Shown here: positions 34,085 through 45,001 of the stretch, one piece after another
How positions within the stretch are numbered: position 1 is the stretch's first letter
How the letters are laid out: each line of letters opens with the position of its first letter
Assembly: GCA_010015805.1 (NCBI GenBank)
Contig: ML978137.1
Span: 248,001 to 312,000, forward strand
Reading direction: 5' to 3'
DNA from: Rhizodiscina lignyota
Lineage: Eukaryota; Ascomycota; Dothideomycetes; Aulographales; Rhizodiscinaceae
Length of the DNA: 64,000 nt
Position numbers and translations under genes: made by a program
Notes under the pieces: model-generated
Databases searched by the model: none
What the model was told of the DNA's origin: nothing
The model's input: only the letters and a program-made list of their open reading frames with translations

Positions 34085-36023
34085 ATGAAGTCCTTTACAC
34101 TCATTATAGGCGCCGTCGCTGCTTCGATTTGGACAGTTTCTAGCACCACAATCGCCGAGATCAATGGCAATCGATTCATCTCTCCATTGAACGGCCAAAA
34201 TGTTACCAATGTGACCGGACTGGTTACAGCAAAAGGCCCAGCGGGTATCTTCCTGCGATCAACGAAGCCAGACAAAGACTCCACCACCTCTGAGTCCATC
34301 TATGTGTTCAATGGCACAAATCGCGTTAGCCCAACCATCACCGTTGGCGACATTGTCATGGTTGATGGAACTGTGTCCGAATTCCGTTCTCAGTCTACTT
34401 ACGTCTTCTCGACAGAGATTGACAAATCTCACAACATTCGGGTTGTCTCGTCTGGAAATAAGGTCAAGCCATTGGTCATTGGACAAGACACCACCAAACC
34501 GCCGACTAAGCAATTCTCATTTTACGATGACGGCGATGTTTTCGGCTTGCCTAATGATGTAGCGAATCTCTCCGCCGCAAATCCCAAACTGCAACCCACG
34601 AAATTTGGCATGGATTTCTGGGAGAGCTTGACCGGAGAACTCGTAACAGTGAAGAGCCCTGCTGCGATCACGAAACCGAATAGTTTTGGTGATACATGGG
34701 TCACTGGCACTTGGCCTGTCACAGGGAGAAATGCGCGTGGTGGCTTAACCATGACCGACGGCGGTAAGACATGTGATCTGTGAGCAAGATATCCCCGAGC
34801 TGACGAAATAAATAGACGCAAATCCTGAAGCCATTATTATCGGAACTCCGCTTGATGGCACTGACAACCCCGACAGCACGGTCGTTGGCGATAAGCTCGA
34901 AGACATCACTGGAGTTGTACAAGCTGTTTTCGGATATTACTACATCTTGCCTCTGACGGCGCTCAAAGTCAGCAAGCACAAGAATCCCGCTGAGCCAGAT
35001 CCAGCAAGTTTCAAAGCAGGAAAGACATGTTCCGGCTTGACATTTGGCCAATACAACGTGGAAAACCTGACTCCAACCGTTGCGCATCTGAATCCAGTCG
35101 CGTCGCACATTGTGAACTTCCTGAATAGCCCGACTTTGATGTTCCTGCAAGAGATCCAGGATGACAATGGAGCTACAGATAATGGAGGTACGTGTTCAAT
35201 TGCCATGTTCATTCCTGTCATGAGTGCTGACAATTCTTTAGTTGTGGATGCTAATACCACCTTGGCAACTCTTGTCAACGCCATCAAGGCTGCAGGAGGG
35301 CCGGCGTACTCCTTCGTCGACATCGATCCCATCAATGATCAAGACGGCGGTCAACCTGGTGGAAACATCCGTATCGCCTACCTTTATCAGTCGAATGTTA
35401 TTCAACTTCACAATCTGAACCCTGGAAATGCCACTCAGGCCAATGAGGTTCTTCCTGGTCCCGAGCTCAAATACAACCCCGGCCTCATTGACCCCCTGAA
35501 CACCGCTGCCTGGCAAAGTAGCCGCAAGCCTCTCGCTGCAGCGTGGGAAACTGTGGATGGCAAGAACGTGTTCTTCACGATCGACGTACATCTCACGTCA
35601 AAAGACGGCAGTTCTTCCATCGAGGGCGACCCGCGTCCTCCCATCAACCAAGGAGTCCAGCAACGTCAGAACCAAGCCGAAGTGACGGCAGCATTTGTTG
35701 CGGACATTCTTACGGAGGATTCCAAGGCCTCCGTGATCACCGCGGGTGATTTCAATGAGTTTGCGTTCGTGCAGCCTCTTGAGACGTTCGTATCAAAGAG
35801 CGGGCTCTTCGACTTGGACGAGGTGGTTGGGCGTGACCCGAAGGAGAGGTATACGTACATCTTTGATATGAACTGTCAGCAGCTAGATCATATGTTTGTG
35901 AGCAAGAGTCTTAGGAGCGGAAGCAAGTATGAGCATATCCATGTCAATACTTGGACTACAGCGGCCGGGCAAGCATCGGATCATGATCCGTCTGTTGCGA
36001 AGCTCAATGTTTGTAAGAAGTAG
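34085..36023 (+). CDS. Secreted endonuclease/exonuclease/phosphatase-family nuclease (ExeM-like)
   Basis: Exons 34085-34763, 34816-35187 and 35242-36023 give 610 aa. A clear signal peptide (MKSFTLIIGAVAASIWTVSS) sends the protein out of the cell. Residues about 25-290 form an N-terminal region containing an OB-like segment (VGDIVMVDGTVSEFR), as in bacterial extracellular nucleases of the ExeM/NucH type. The metal-dependent EEP domain follows: FGQYNVENLTP (about 302), FLQEIQDDNG with the catalytic Glu (about 338), a putative HLTSKDG strand, GDFNEF (about 518) and the terminal SDHDPS (about 596). N-glycosylation sequons are frequent. Likely roles are phosphate scavenging or digestion of extracellular DNA. 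Both introns sit where the frame would otherwise break. Confidence 0.88.
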
Positions 36024-36323
36024 GCAACGCGTGTAATTCTAGATATCTATTCTAATTAGATGTATATCTGACCCTGGTTCCAACTGTCTTCTGCCCACAA
36101 GCTGCCAGACTTCCACGTGTCATTGTCGCGTTGAACTCCCCATATTTTTTCCATTTTGGGAATGGCCTCAAAATGACTCCCTTAGACATGAGTTGAGCTG
36201 CATCATACAACCAGTGAACTTCTCTCGGACACCGTTTCGTTTCCCTCTCAATTTAATCCGGTTCCCGCGCTCTCGATATCTCAATCAGACTATTCTTGCG
36301 TCCGAATACTCTTCTGTGGCGCA
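36024..36323. other. Short intergenic region
   Basis: Terminator region of the nuclease gene and promoter of the DUF3605 gene; pyrimidine-rich towards its end. Nothing else seen. Confidence 0.5.
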
Positions 36324-37200
36324 ATGCCTGCGCCAATTCTGCCTTTCTGGCAAGTCAATGTACCCCCTTCACTCCGCGAACAAGAATGTCCGGAATACCT
36401 CCTCGACATCAGCGAGAAAGACAAGCGGATCATAGGCACTCCCGATGAAGACTTCCGACCAATGCCATGGCCCGTGGTGAAGGACCTGATCCGTACGTGT
36501 TTTCCGCTGTGTCGACCAAAAGATGCGAGGCTGAGCTACCGCTGAAGGTACGAACCGCATCGATCTCTTTGAACGCCGACCTACCGACTTGCGTAAATAT
36601 CGGCAATACACGCACAAATTGGCTCAAGACTATGGTTCGGTGATGAACTTTGTCCTGAAGGAACGGCTGCAGTGGACAGATCTGACTCCTCGAGGAGCGC
36701 CCTTCACCATTCCAGGTCTGTTTCCCAGACTACCTCGCTTCACGCCACAATCTCCCAATTGCGCAAGTGCTGATTGAGAAATTCGACCGTTATAGACGAT
36801 ATCAAGATCCTTTACAACGATTGGCCTTACGGCATCGACTCGTCAATCATTCATCTAGTAATATGGACAAAGTTCGATCTTGAAGAGGATCCGGAAATTG
36901 ACGATCTCACGCCCGCAGCGCGTGAGGAGATCAATACATTTGTTGATCAGACATTCTGCACGAAAGTTCCACCCGAGGATGTATGTTGTGCATTTCCTCG
37001 TCAATCCGAAGGGGACCTTTCCGCTAATCGGCCAAAAGGTTGTTTGGTTCAAGAATTGGCGCTCGTTGAAGAGCGTCCACGCCGTAGAACATTTCCATGT
37101 CATGCTACATGATCCGGACATGGAGTTCATCAAGAACATCACGAATAGCGACGTTCCTTTGGCCGCAAAGGTTGGTATCCAGAACGGAAGCCATCAATGA
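36324..37200 (+). CDS. DUF3605 protein (N-acetylglucosamine-induced protein 1-like)
   Basis: Exons 36324-36492, 36548-36715, 36796-36980 and 37039-37200 give 227 aa. Family hallmarks are FWQVNVPPSLREQECPEYLL at the start, then FRPMPWPVVKDLIRTNRID (across splice 1), YGSVMNFVLKERLQW, PRGAPF, DDIKILYNDWPYGID (across splice 2), IHLVIWTKFDLEEDP, and VVWFKNWRSLKSVHAVEHFH (across splice 3) followed by VMLHDPD. Members are conserved soluble proteins in ascomycetes; in some yeasts expression responds to N-acetylglucosamine. The conserved Trp/His-rich core suggests a small-molecule or nucleotide-binding fold, but no reaction is established. The length and exon count are normal for the family. Confidence 0.88.
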
Positions 37201-37941
37201 GGTGAATGTCCGATTCGAGAGGAATGGCTACTAATAATGCGATGTACGACGTGAAAGATTTTGAGTAGAGATAGAACAACCATAGAGAGGACGAGACTTC
37301 AGTGGGCTTCCTACAATGGTGCCATATACCATCGAGGCTAGTAGATGGACCTGTCGACGTTCAATTGGCTCGTCAATTATGGATGCAGCCCTATTTACAG
37401 CTTTTCAATTTTTTAATTGGTGGTTTAAGTAGTTATTGCTCATGCTCTGATTCCCTTGGTGGTCGATCCTCTCTTGTACGCGGCACACCCTGAACCAAAC
37501 TGCAACAAGATCAGACACTGGCCACTTTTCTTCCAGCTAATCTAGCTAATTATGAGAAGAGAGTATTCCAAGTGTCTTCGTCAACTTATATCAACCCTTG
37601 CTAATGCACACACTAGCGTCGATAAGCGAGTCATCCCGGCTGGCTCACCTGCTGACTCGCCGGCTCCTCTTCTCCTTCGATAAATAGCCGCATCGATCCT
37701 TTCGCTTCGTTTCATTCGGCATTGGCCCACTCGAGTAGTTAGGCGCTTTAAGGCATATGCAACGATACTGCAAATGCGATGGCCGCAGTTCTCCAGCGTT
37801 GTGGCGCATTTGGATAATGGTACACGGGTCATCCTTCAAAGCGCCAAAGACGAGCTGCCAGCTCTTATTTAAAGAGAACCGCGAAGTCTAATGTGAGTAT
37901 TAAGGTAATTTTTGGCTTTCACAGGTCCTCCAACAGTAGAG
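37201..37941. other. Intergenic, 0.7 kb
   Basis: 3' flank of the DUF3605 gene and 5' region of the P450 gene. A TTTCACAG just before the P450 start could be an acceptor of an intron in the leader. Otherwise nothing seen. Confidence 0.45.
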
Positions 37942-39598
37942 ATGGAGGTCTCGAAGACGGCGTCCGGCGTGAGCGATTTTCTTCCTGCCCTCTCCTCCTC
38001 TAGAATCCTGTTGTTTCTTACGGCTTATCTGTGCTACTGTGCTTCAATTGCATTCTATCGGTTATATTTGCATCCCCTTGCAAAATTTCCAGGACCTCGC
38101 CTCGCCGCAGTTACTCTTTGGTATGAATTCTATTACGACGTTGTATTGCGTGGCAGATATACGTGGAAGATTGATGAATTGCATAACGAATATGGTATGC
38201 GGAAGTCCTCATAAATAAGAGTTATCCTTGATAACATCTCTTATAGGTCCCATCATTCGTATAAACCCTTATGAGCTGCATATTCGCGATCCGAGTGCGT
38301 ACGACAAGATCTATGCAGGCTACTCCGCGGGCAAGCGCGACAAGTGGCACTGGTCTGCAAAGATGTTCACAATCCCAACTTCCATGATTGCAACCGTGCC
38401 GCATGACCATCACCGCCTACGACGAGGGCTCCTATCCTCCTACTTTTCCACTCGCTCTGTGACTGCGCTAGAGCCAATGATTCGTTCTGCGGTTAACCGA
38501 ATGTGTACGAATATTCAAAAATATCATGAGACAGGCCAGCCTATGCGAATCTCGGACGCCTTTGCCAGCTTGACAATGGATGTGATCACAGAGTATACAT
38601 TTTCATCGAGCTACCATTGCGTGGACAGTAAAGACTTCGAAGGCGGCTTAAGATTTGCGGCCTCGTTCAAAGCCGCTACCCAGAGTAGTCACTTGGTCAA
38701 GCAGTTTGGCTGGTTGATACCAATGCTCAAAAGTATGCCATTGTGGCTCGCAAAGCTAGTTTTTCCTCCAATTGTGCCCCTGATTGAATTTGAACTTGTA
38801 AGTTCTCCCATTCCGCACATGTGAAGAACCCTTCTAATCATTCTGATCAAGGAAATAACCGATCAAGTTCTCCGCACACAAAGAGACGAGATCAAAGGCT
38901 CAGATATGCATCTAACGGTCTTTCAAGAGCTGTGGCAGAGCGATTGTGACCCCTCCGAGAAAACTACTCAGCGCCTTGTTAACGAAGGGCAGAGTATCGT
39001 TGCTGCTGGGATGCTCACAACGCACCACTTCCTGGAAACAACCACGTTCCTCATACTCTCGCACCCTGAAGTTCTGGAAAAACTTCGAAAAGAGCTAATT
39101 GAAGCTATGCCAACTCCTGAGACAGAGTTGAGCGTTGCGCAAATCGAAAAGCTACCTTATCTCGCTGCAGTCATAAAGGAAGGCCACCGCAAATCCTACG
39201 GGGTCATGCATCGTCTTCAGCGCGTCGACCCAGAGAAGACGATTGAATACAACGGCTTTGCCATTCCCCCAGGGACACCGGTGGGAATGTCTTCGAAACT
39301 CATGCACGACGACCCTTCAATCTTTCCAGAGCCCGAAAAGTTCGAACCGGAGCGGTTCTTGAGATCCGACGTCGAGCGTCTCGATAGATATCTTGTCCAC
39401 TTCAGCAAGGGAACGAGGATGTGCATAGGCTTGAACCTTGCCAATGCAGAGATTTGCCTCGCTTTGAGTTCAATCTTTCGGCGACTTGATTTGGAGTTAT
39501 ACGAGACAACATGGAAAGAAGACGTGGAGACTGCGCATGACTTCTTTGCTGCGACACCTCGCCAGACCTCGAAGGGTGTCAGAGTCCTTGTCAAATGA
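37942..39598 (+). CDS. Cytochrome P450 (trichodiene oxygenase-like)
   Basis: Exons 37942-38194, 38247-38797 and 38852-39598 give 516 aa, a normal microsomal length. An N-terminal membrane anchor ([18 protein letters not shown]) is followed by the proline-rich hinge [13 protein letters not shown]. The I-helix is AAGMLTT, the K-helix ExxR is KEGHRKS, the PERF-type motif is [10 protein letters not shown], and the heme loop is [14 protein letters not shown] with the axial Cys. It is an ER enzyme using oxygen and electrons from P450 reductase. The N-terminal half ([21 protein letters not shown]) resembles fungal P450s annotated as trichodiene oxygenases, but that name does not prove trichothecene chemistry; no terpene synthase is in the window. 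All key residues are intact. Confidence 0.93.
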
Positions 39599-40161
39599 AG
39601 ATTCTGCTGCGGCCACAATGAGCATATGTGCGCGTTCGACGAGGAATTGGGATGATTGAAGCAGACTGGTCATCTACCGTTCGGCTGCTTTCCAGTCGGC
39701 CGACAGTCCAACAACAGATGAGAACAGAAAGAGATGGCATTTCTACTTGCACTAAAGTCGATGGATGCCTCAAATGTCACTCCTAAATTCGGATTAGATC
39801 TTTCGCTTCAGCTCCCGCCCATCCTTGGAAATCAATGGTGTTGGGGCCAAAACAAGGAAGACCTGGCACAATACATGTGAACGCCGGCAAACCACGGCCA
39901 TTCTTAATTTCAGTCGAACCGTACTGCTGTGGCACGGGAAATATTCTTTCGCGGCCAATCTAACGGTCTCATCTGCTTCCCGGCGTCAACGGCATACTCA
40001 GGAATACCGTACCTCACCTTCTATACACGGGCACAGTCAGCATAGCTACAGCCAGGTATAAAGCAGAGTGTCATGCAATGATCATTTTCTCATTACGACA
40101 AGTCTATACTCCAGGACAGTCGTATTTTGCTCTCCTGCTTCAAGAACACTTCTTGTCAGCC
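39599..40161. other. Intergenic; promoter of the small secreted protein gene
   Basis: Contains a well-formed TATA box (GGTATAAAG, core 40057-40062) about 105 bp before the start codon of the cysteine-rich gene. The rest is 3' flank of the P450 gene. Confidence 0.5.
40057..40062 (+). promoter_or_regulatory. TATA box of the small cysteine-rich gene
   Basis: TATAAA within GCCAGGTATAAAGCAGAG, 100 bp upstream of the ATG at 40162. Most neighbouring housekeeping genes show no such box; TATA promoters in fungi often go with strongly regulated genes, which would suit an inducible secreted protein. Confidence 0.5.
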
Positions 40162-40480
40162 ATGAATTTGGGGTATTTCCTCCCTCTTTGGCTCCTCGTC
40201 GCCACCTCTGCTCTCGCTTCCCCATTTCTCGACGAAAGATCTGTCCTTCCACCTGTATGTTACAATCAAAGCTTCTGTCTCTCTCTTTATCCGAGACTGA
40301 TTACCCTGATTCGTCTAGCCACCTGTCGTCGAAGGAGAATGCAACTTCCCCAGTCCCGGCTCGTCCACTGGACAATGTGTGCTTGATAATGGGTCGACTT
40401 GTGTTTGCAGCCCAACTTATCCGTGCACTAATCGACAGAATGAATGCTCGCTAGCTGAGGGGCTTTGCCGATGCTCTTGA
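40162..40480 (+). CDS. Small secreted cysteine-rich protein, 84 aa, candidate effector
   Basis: Exons 40162-40254 and 40319-40480, joined by a 64-nt intron (GTATGT donor, TCTAG acceptor, phase 0). Residues 1-20 (MNLGYFLPLWLLVATSALAS) are a textbook signal peptide. The mature part starts PFLDERSVLPP and continues with eight cysteines in about 46 residues: ECNF, GQCV, STCVCS, YPCT, NECS, LCRCS. An even number of cysteines with none before the signal cleavage site suggests four disulfide bonds in a compact fold. The protein lacks any domain I recognise. Size, secretion signal and cysteine density fit fungal effectors, defensin-like proteins or protease inhibitors; sequence alone does not choose among these. 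The frame only appears after splicing. Confidence 0.72.
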
Positions 40481-41463
40481 AGTCCCAACCGCGGGGACAG
40501 CTAAACGGGCAGTTTTGGAGGCCTGCGAAAGGACTATGAGATCAAACACGAGATAGTTACGACTACGAACAGATCGAACAGCATTGATTTCTCTGTACAA
40601 TAGACATAAATACTCACAGGGCTGCATAAATGGCACTAAACGACGCTAATCTCTTTGGGAGTATGATTATTTAGTGCCTCGTGCGGAATAATTTCTTCCC
40701 AGAGGCATCAAGTTAAGTCCAAATCCCTTGCAATGATGTCTACTTGATGCATAGCTTGAGTAAAATCGATACGTTGAAGGTGCACTATAATAGTATTGCT
40801 GTATTTATTCCGCTTGGTTTGACAAAGGTCTTTGTCCTCTCAAACCGAGTCCGAAGGCCAGGTTCAGGAACAGCAGAAGCCAATGCAACACCATTGTCAC
40901 CAGATCTCTGACACGACCTACAACCATTCCAATATTAATTCTACTCGGAGCCGCGATTCCGCTTCCGTACCATAAAAGCAACTCCGAGGTCTTGGAAATG
41001 GCGAGGTCCCACTCACGTGCATCGAGTTCGCCCGATTCGGAACATCGTCTCTATCAGCAGCCTCTTTCGTCCGCCAATTGCCACCGGCTATTTCACGACC
41101 TCAATCTCGCGAAGAACAATCGTGCCATTGTTCCCTTCTCAGCAGCTTGCGCGCTGCGCAGTCAAAATGACTAAGCCCCGTTCCATCTCCACGCCGTCCA
41201 AAAACTTCAGCTTGCCAAGCGCGGCCCGCATCTATCGTGCGAATGCGGCACCTTCGAGATGCCACAGAGAGCCCATGAAAATGCGGAGACGATGGAGGTG
41301 CGGCTTGAGTAATCTACGGGGGTTACAGGACACGTCTAATATATTTGTCTCTCAACTCTCTTTTGCGGAGTTGGCTTTGTGGCCCGTCTCTCGTACATTG
41401 CTTTGATACCTAGACGTTCCATCTGCACTTCCAGTCATCTCAATTCTTCTTCCTGTCAACAAA
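40481..41463. other. Intergenic, 1.0 kb
   Basis: 3' flank of the small secreted protein gene, then the promoter and leader of the disulfide oxidoreductase gene. Open frames at 40992-41406 lack coding signals. Confidence 0.45.
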
Positions 41464-42915
41464 ATGTCTTCAGACCAATCTGTGGAACACTACGATCTCA
41501 TATCCCTCGGCTCCGGAGAGGCCGGCAAATTTATCGCCTGGACGTACCGAACAGAGCATCCGGACTCCAAATGCGCCGTCATCGAGCGTAAGTGGCTCGG
41601 TGGTTCTTGCCCCAATATCGCATGTTTGCCCAGCAAGAATGTCATCTACTCTGCCAAAGTAGCCCATGAAGCTGCGGAGGGAACGGCGTTTGGCCTGCCG
41701 TACATGGCTGCGGAGAGCAAGGTCAATATGAAATCGGTCATTGCCAGGAAGAAAGCGATGATTGATGGGCCTGGTGGGTTGATGGACGTTCACAAAGGGA
41801 ATTTCAAGCGCACGGGGGCCGAGCTGGTGTGGGGAGAGGGAAGGTTCATTGGACCGAAGACGATTGAAGTTGTAGGCTCGGATGGGAGCAAGAGAGTGAT
41901 GAAGGGCGACAAGGTGGTCATCTGCACGGGATCCCGTGCGAGGATCGATGACTCTGTGAAAGGATTGAAAGAGTCAAAGCCCCTTACACATATTGAGATG
42001 CTTGACTTGGAAGAGATCCCACGCCATCTCGTGGTGCTTGGAGGCGGATATGTGGGGGTGGAATTAGCGCAAGCCTGGAAGCGGTTCGGCAGCGAAGTGA
42101 CTGTTATCGAGAAACACGAGAGGATTCTGAAGAATGAAGATGAAGACATGGTCGAGTTGCTTACTGACATACTGCAGAGGGAGGGCGTTAAATTCTCAAC
42201 TGACACCACCATCACCGAGGTGACTGGAACGTCAGGAGATGCCGTCATACTCAAAGGCAGAACGACATGCGGCGCCTCTGTCGAGATAAACGCATCTCAT
42301 ATCCTTGTCGCAGCTGGCCGGACGCCCAATAACGATACAATGGGCGCAGAGCAGGGTGGTATTAAGCTTACGTCTCGAGGCTTCGTGGACGTCGACGAGT
42401 TCAACCGCGCCTCGGCAGATGGTGTCTTTGCGGTCGGCGACTGCGCGGGCTCGCCGAACTTCACGCACGTTGCATACGACGATTTCCGTATTGTGCGAGA
42501 CTTCCTTTCTGGCAAGATAACACCCGAGACGGACCCCCAGCGGAAGTCTGGAAGGCAGGTGCCTTGGACACTGTTCACCGCGCCGGAGATGGCTCACGTT
42601 GGGCTGAGAGAGCACGAGCTCAAAGCGCAGGGCATCAAATATCGAGTCGGGAAGCTCCCGATAGCAGCGTTCCTGCGCACGCGGACACTGGGCCCCGGCG
42701 AGACAGAAGGAGTTGCAAAGGTAACGGTGGGCGAGGATGACAAAATCTTGGGATTTACGGTCCTTGGAAGTGGAGTGGGTGACTTATTGCCGGTGGTGCA
42801 GCTGGCTATGAAGTTGGGCGTGAAGTATACGGAGATTAGCAATCTGATCCTCACGCATCCGACGTTGAGTGAGGGTCTGGTGTTCCTGTTTTCCGCTGTG
42901 CCTGAGAGGAGTTGA
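41464..42915 (+). CDS. FAD-dependent pyridine nucleotide-disulfide oxidoreductase (mercuric reductase-like)
   Basis: An intronless frame of 483 aa. FAD-binding LGSGEAGKFIAW opens the protein. The redox-active disulfide is GGSCPNIACLPSKN (C-x4-C), and the second Rossmann motif LVVLGGGYVGVELAQ binds NAD(P)H. FAVGDCAGSPNFTHVAYDD is the second FAD contact. The dimerisation domain ends with HPTLSEGL, carrying the His-Glu pair of class I enzymes. It therefore belongs with dihydrolipoamide dehydrogenase, glutathione reductase and mercuric reductase. CPNIAC matches the mercuric reductase-like fungal group rather than lipoamide dehydrogenase (CLNVGC). It lacks the C-terminal vicinal cysteines (ends PERS) and the N-terminal metal-binding domain of true MerA, so mercury as substrate is doubtful. 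Confidence 0.9.
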   Translation: MSSDQSVEHYDLISLGSGEAGKFIAWTYRTEHPDSKCAVIERKWLGGSCPNIACLPSKNVIYSAKVAHEAAEGTAFGLPYMAAESKVNMKSVIARKKAMIDGPGGLMDVHKGNFKRTGAELVWGEGRFIGPKTIEVVGSDGSKRVMKGDKVVICTGSRARIDDSVKGLKESKPLTHIEMLDLEEIPRHLVVLGGGYVGVELAQAWKRFGSEVTVIEKHERILKNEDEDMVELLTDILQREGVKFSTDTTITEVTGTSGDAVILKGRTTCGASVEINASHILVAAGRTPNNDTMGAEQGGIKLTSRGFVDVDEFNRASADGVFAVGDCAGSPNFTHVAYDDFRIVRDFLSGKITPETDPQRKSGRQVPWTLFTAPEMAHVGLREHELKAQGIKYRVGKLPIAAFLRTRTLGPGETEGVAKVTVGEDDKILGFTVLGSGVGDLLPVVQLAMKLGVKYTEISNLILTHPTLSEGLVFLFSAVPERS

Positions 42916-43775
42916 ACTTGAGGCGCGGCGTGAGAAATGTACGGACATGACAGAACAAAGACGAACGAAATTTCACTGTTGTGCTCAGTACAGGCCGCCA
43001 TGCATCTATCAGCGGAGTTTCTATCGCTTGAAGCCCTTATAGATCAGTTAGCAACAAAGTCGCGGTAAAAGCATATCCGTCGTTCGATATGATGCGAGGA
43101 GGAGGAGTGACAATGCTCGCTTACCTGCTGCAGTCAAGCTTTTGCTAAGCTTTGAGGCGGACGCGCGTCCCATGTCCCCGACGCCTCGGCGCTGCACCCC
43201 TATTCAATTTCCACCACCTCCTTCGTCACCCTCTTTCGATCGCCTTGCTTGCGTGTCTCTCGCTCAAGAGGTAAAGTGGGTCGACGCAATCGGTCTGTAT
43301 GTCTAGACACGCTTATATCAAGATCAATGCAGCTAGAGCACGACGCAAACCTCACTAAGACGGCCAGCTGAAAGGGTGGCGCCACAGGACGCGTCTTCTA
43401 GCGACGATAGTGTGGGTCGAATGAAACGGAGCGTCGAGCGCACGCCGCTCCGGGATCGTTCCAACATGCTCTTCCCCACAACAACGTCTGGCGCGAGGGG
43501 ATGATATCAGCGCTTCCCCTGCTTCAAGTACCTTCCTTTGCGCATCTCGAGCGCTTCAATCATCTCTCGCTTTATCTGCTCTGCGACCTTGTCCTGCTGC
43601 GCAAGCCTTTATCCCCCGTATCGGAGCTCGCGTGCTCACTTTCCTGATCGCATCATCCCTGAAAATCTTGGGATGGTCCGCCCTCAGACGTTGTTGAAAC
43701 GTCCGACGCGCTGACGTGCTGGTTTCCACTTTCACCACCGCTGTCCTGACCAACACCAAGACGAACGCACATTCA
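42916..43775. other. Intergenic, 0.9 kb
   Basis: 3' flank of the oxidoreductase gene and the 5' region of the LicD gene. Nothing else recognised. Confidence 0.45.
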
Positions 43776-45001
43776 ATGTGCACGCTGACATGGCGCTTCA
43801 CATGTCTACTGTTGTTGCTCCTTATCGCTCTAGATGGCGCTCGCGCGCTGCCCACGACGTCGAGACTTATGGTGCCCGTGGCGATAGATGAGCGCGCCGG
43901 TGCCGCTCGGGCAAAGAGTTGGAAGAGGAGTGCACCTTTTGAGATGGTCCGGACGAGGTTGTCGGAAGACTTTAGTGGTGTGGAGGGAGATGATATGGAG
44001 AAATACTTTCACGAATCCACTGTATGTCTACCGCATAGCTTCCTCGAATCGTCTCATATTGGAGTTACTGCCCACAAAGCCACGGCAGTAGTGTATCAGA
44101 CGCAGCATGCTAATTACACTCTTGAACAGTTCCATCCGCATTACGACGGCCGCTTCGCTGACGACACTCTGCCGGAGCACTTACGACATGTCGCCCTCAC
44201 ACATTTGGTACAGACGTATCTATCTACGATGGCCTCTCTTGGCGCGGAGACATGGCTCATGCACGGCAGTCTGCTTGGGTGGTGGTGGAACCGAGAGATC
44301 ATGCCGTGGGATAGCGACATCGACGTCCAGATCAATATGGACAGCACGAGATATCTCGCCGCCTTTCACAATATGACCGTCCATCACTTCCGGCTTCCGC
44401 CCACAGATGAACCGAGGGAAGGTGCTGAAGAGGGACAAGAGCTAGAATGGGGCTCGAGAGACTATCTTCTAGAAATCAACCCGCATTATCGGAACGATAG
44501 TACGGCAGACAAATTGAACGTCATCGATGCACGATGGATCGATACGGACACCGGGCTGTTCATCGACATCACAACGTTAAGGCCTAATTGGACTGCAAGA
44601 GCAGAAGGCATCGACGGCGCGATGATGTGCAAGGACCGACACCACTATCTTGAGCAGGACATTTTCCCGTTGAGAACTTCGACGTTCGAAGGGGCTCCGG
44701 TGAAGATTCCATTTGCTTATAGCGAGCTGCTGCAGGAGGAGTACGGGCCGACAGCACTTACCCAGACGGTTTTCCAGGGGCATGTATTCGAGGAAGGGAG
44801 AGGTGAATGGAGAGGCATGTAGTAAGTTTTCGCGCATCTCAGATTGCAAAAGGATGTGGAACTGACAGACCTCACAGTATGAGCGAGAGACTAGCCGAGA
44901 AGGAGTTTCTTAAAAATGCCAAAAAGCATTCCGCCGCCTCCAAGACGCGTTATCGGACGGAGAAAGAGAAGCATGAGGCCATCTATGGCGTACCTGGGTA
45001 G
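43776..45001 (+). CDS. LicD/MNN4-like phosphotransferase family protein
   Basis: Exons 43776-44021, 44130-44821 and 44878-45001 give 353 aa. A hydrophobic N-terminus (LTWRFTCLLLLLLIALDGAR) is a signal peptide or type II anchor for the secretory pathway. The LicD core is clear: ETWLMHGSLLGWWWNREIMP, then WDSDIDVQI, followed by NVIDARWIDTDTGLFIDITTL; the DxD-type acidic cluster would bind metal and nucleotide. In yeast MNN4-type proteins promote mannosylphosphate addition to N- and O-glycans in the Golgi. Intron 1 is 108 nt and open in frame, so retention would add 36 residues; the FHPHYDGRF continuation and a CTAAT branch point favour removal. The last exon is basic and lysine-rich (NAKKHSAASKTRYRTEKEK), in line with MNN4 tails. 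Confidence 0.88.

Noticed and set aside
37942-39598. P450 as part of a trichothecene cluster
   Set aside because: Only a general resemblance to trichodiene oxygenase-type P450s; no terpene synthase, acyltransferase or efflux pump is adjacent.
44022-44129. Reading the LicD gene through its 108-nt first intron as coding
   Set aside because: Although in frame, the segment has a standard donor, CTAAT branch point and CAG acceptor, and removing it joins YFHEST directly to FHPHYDGRF.
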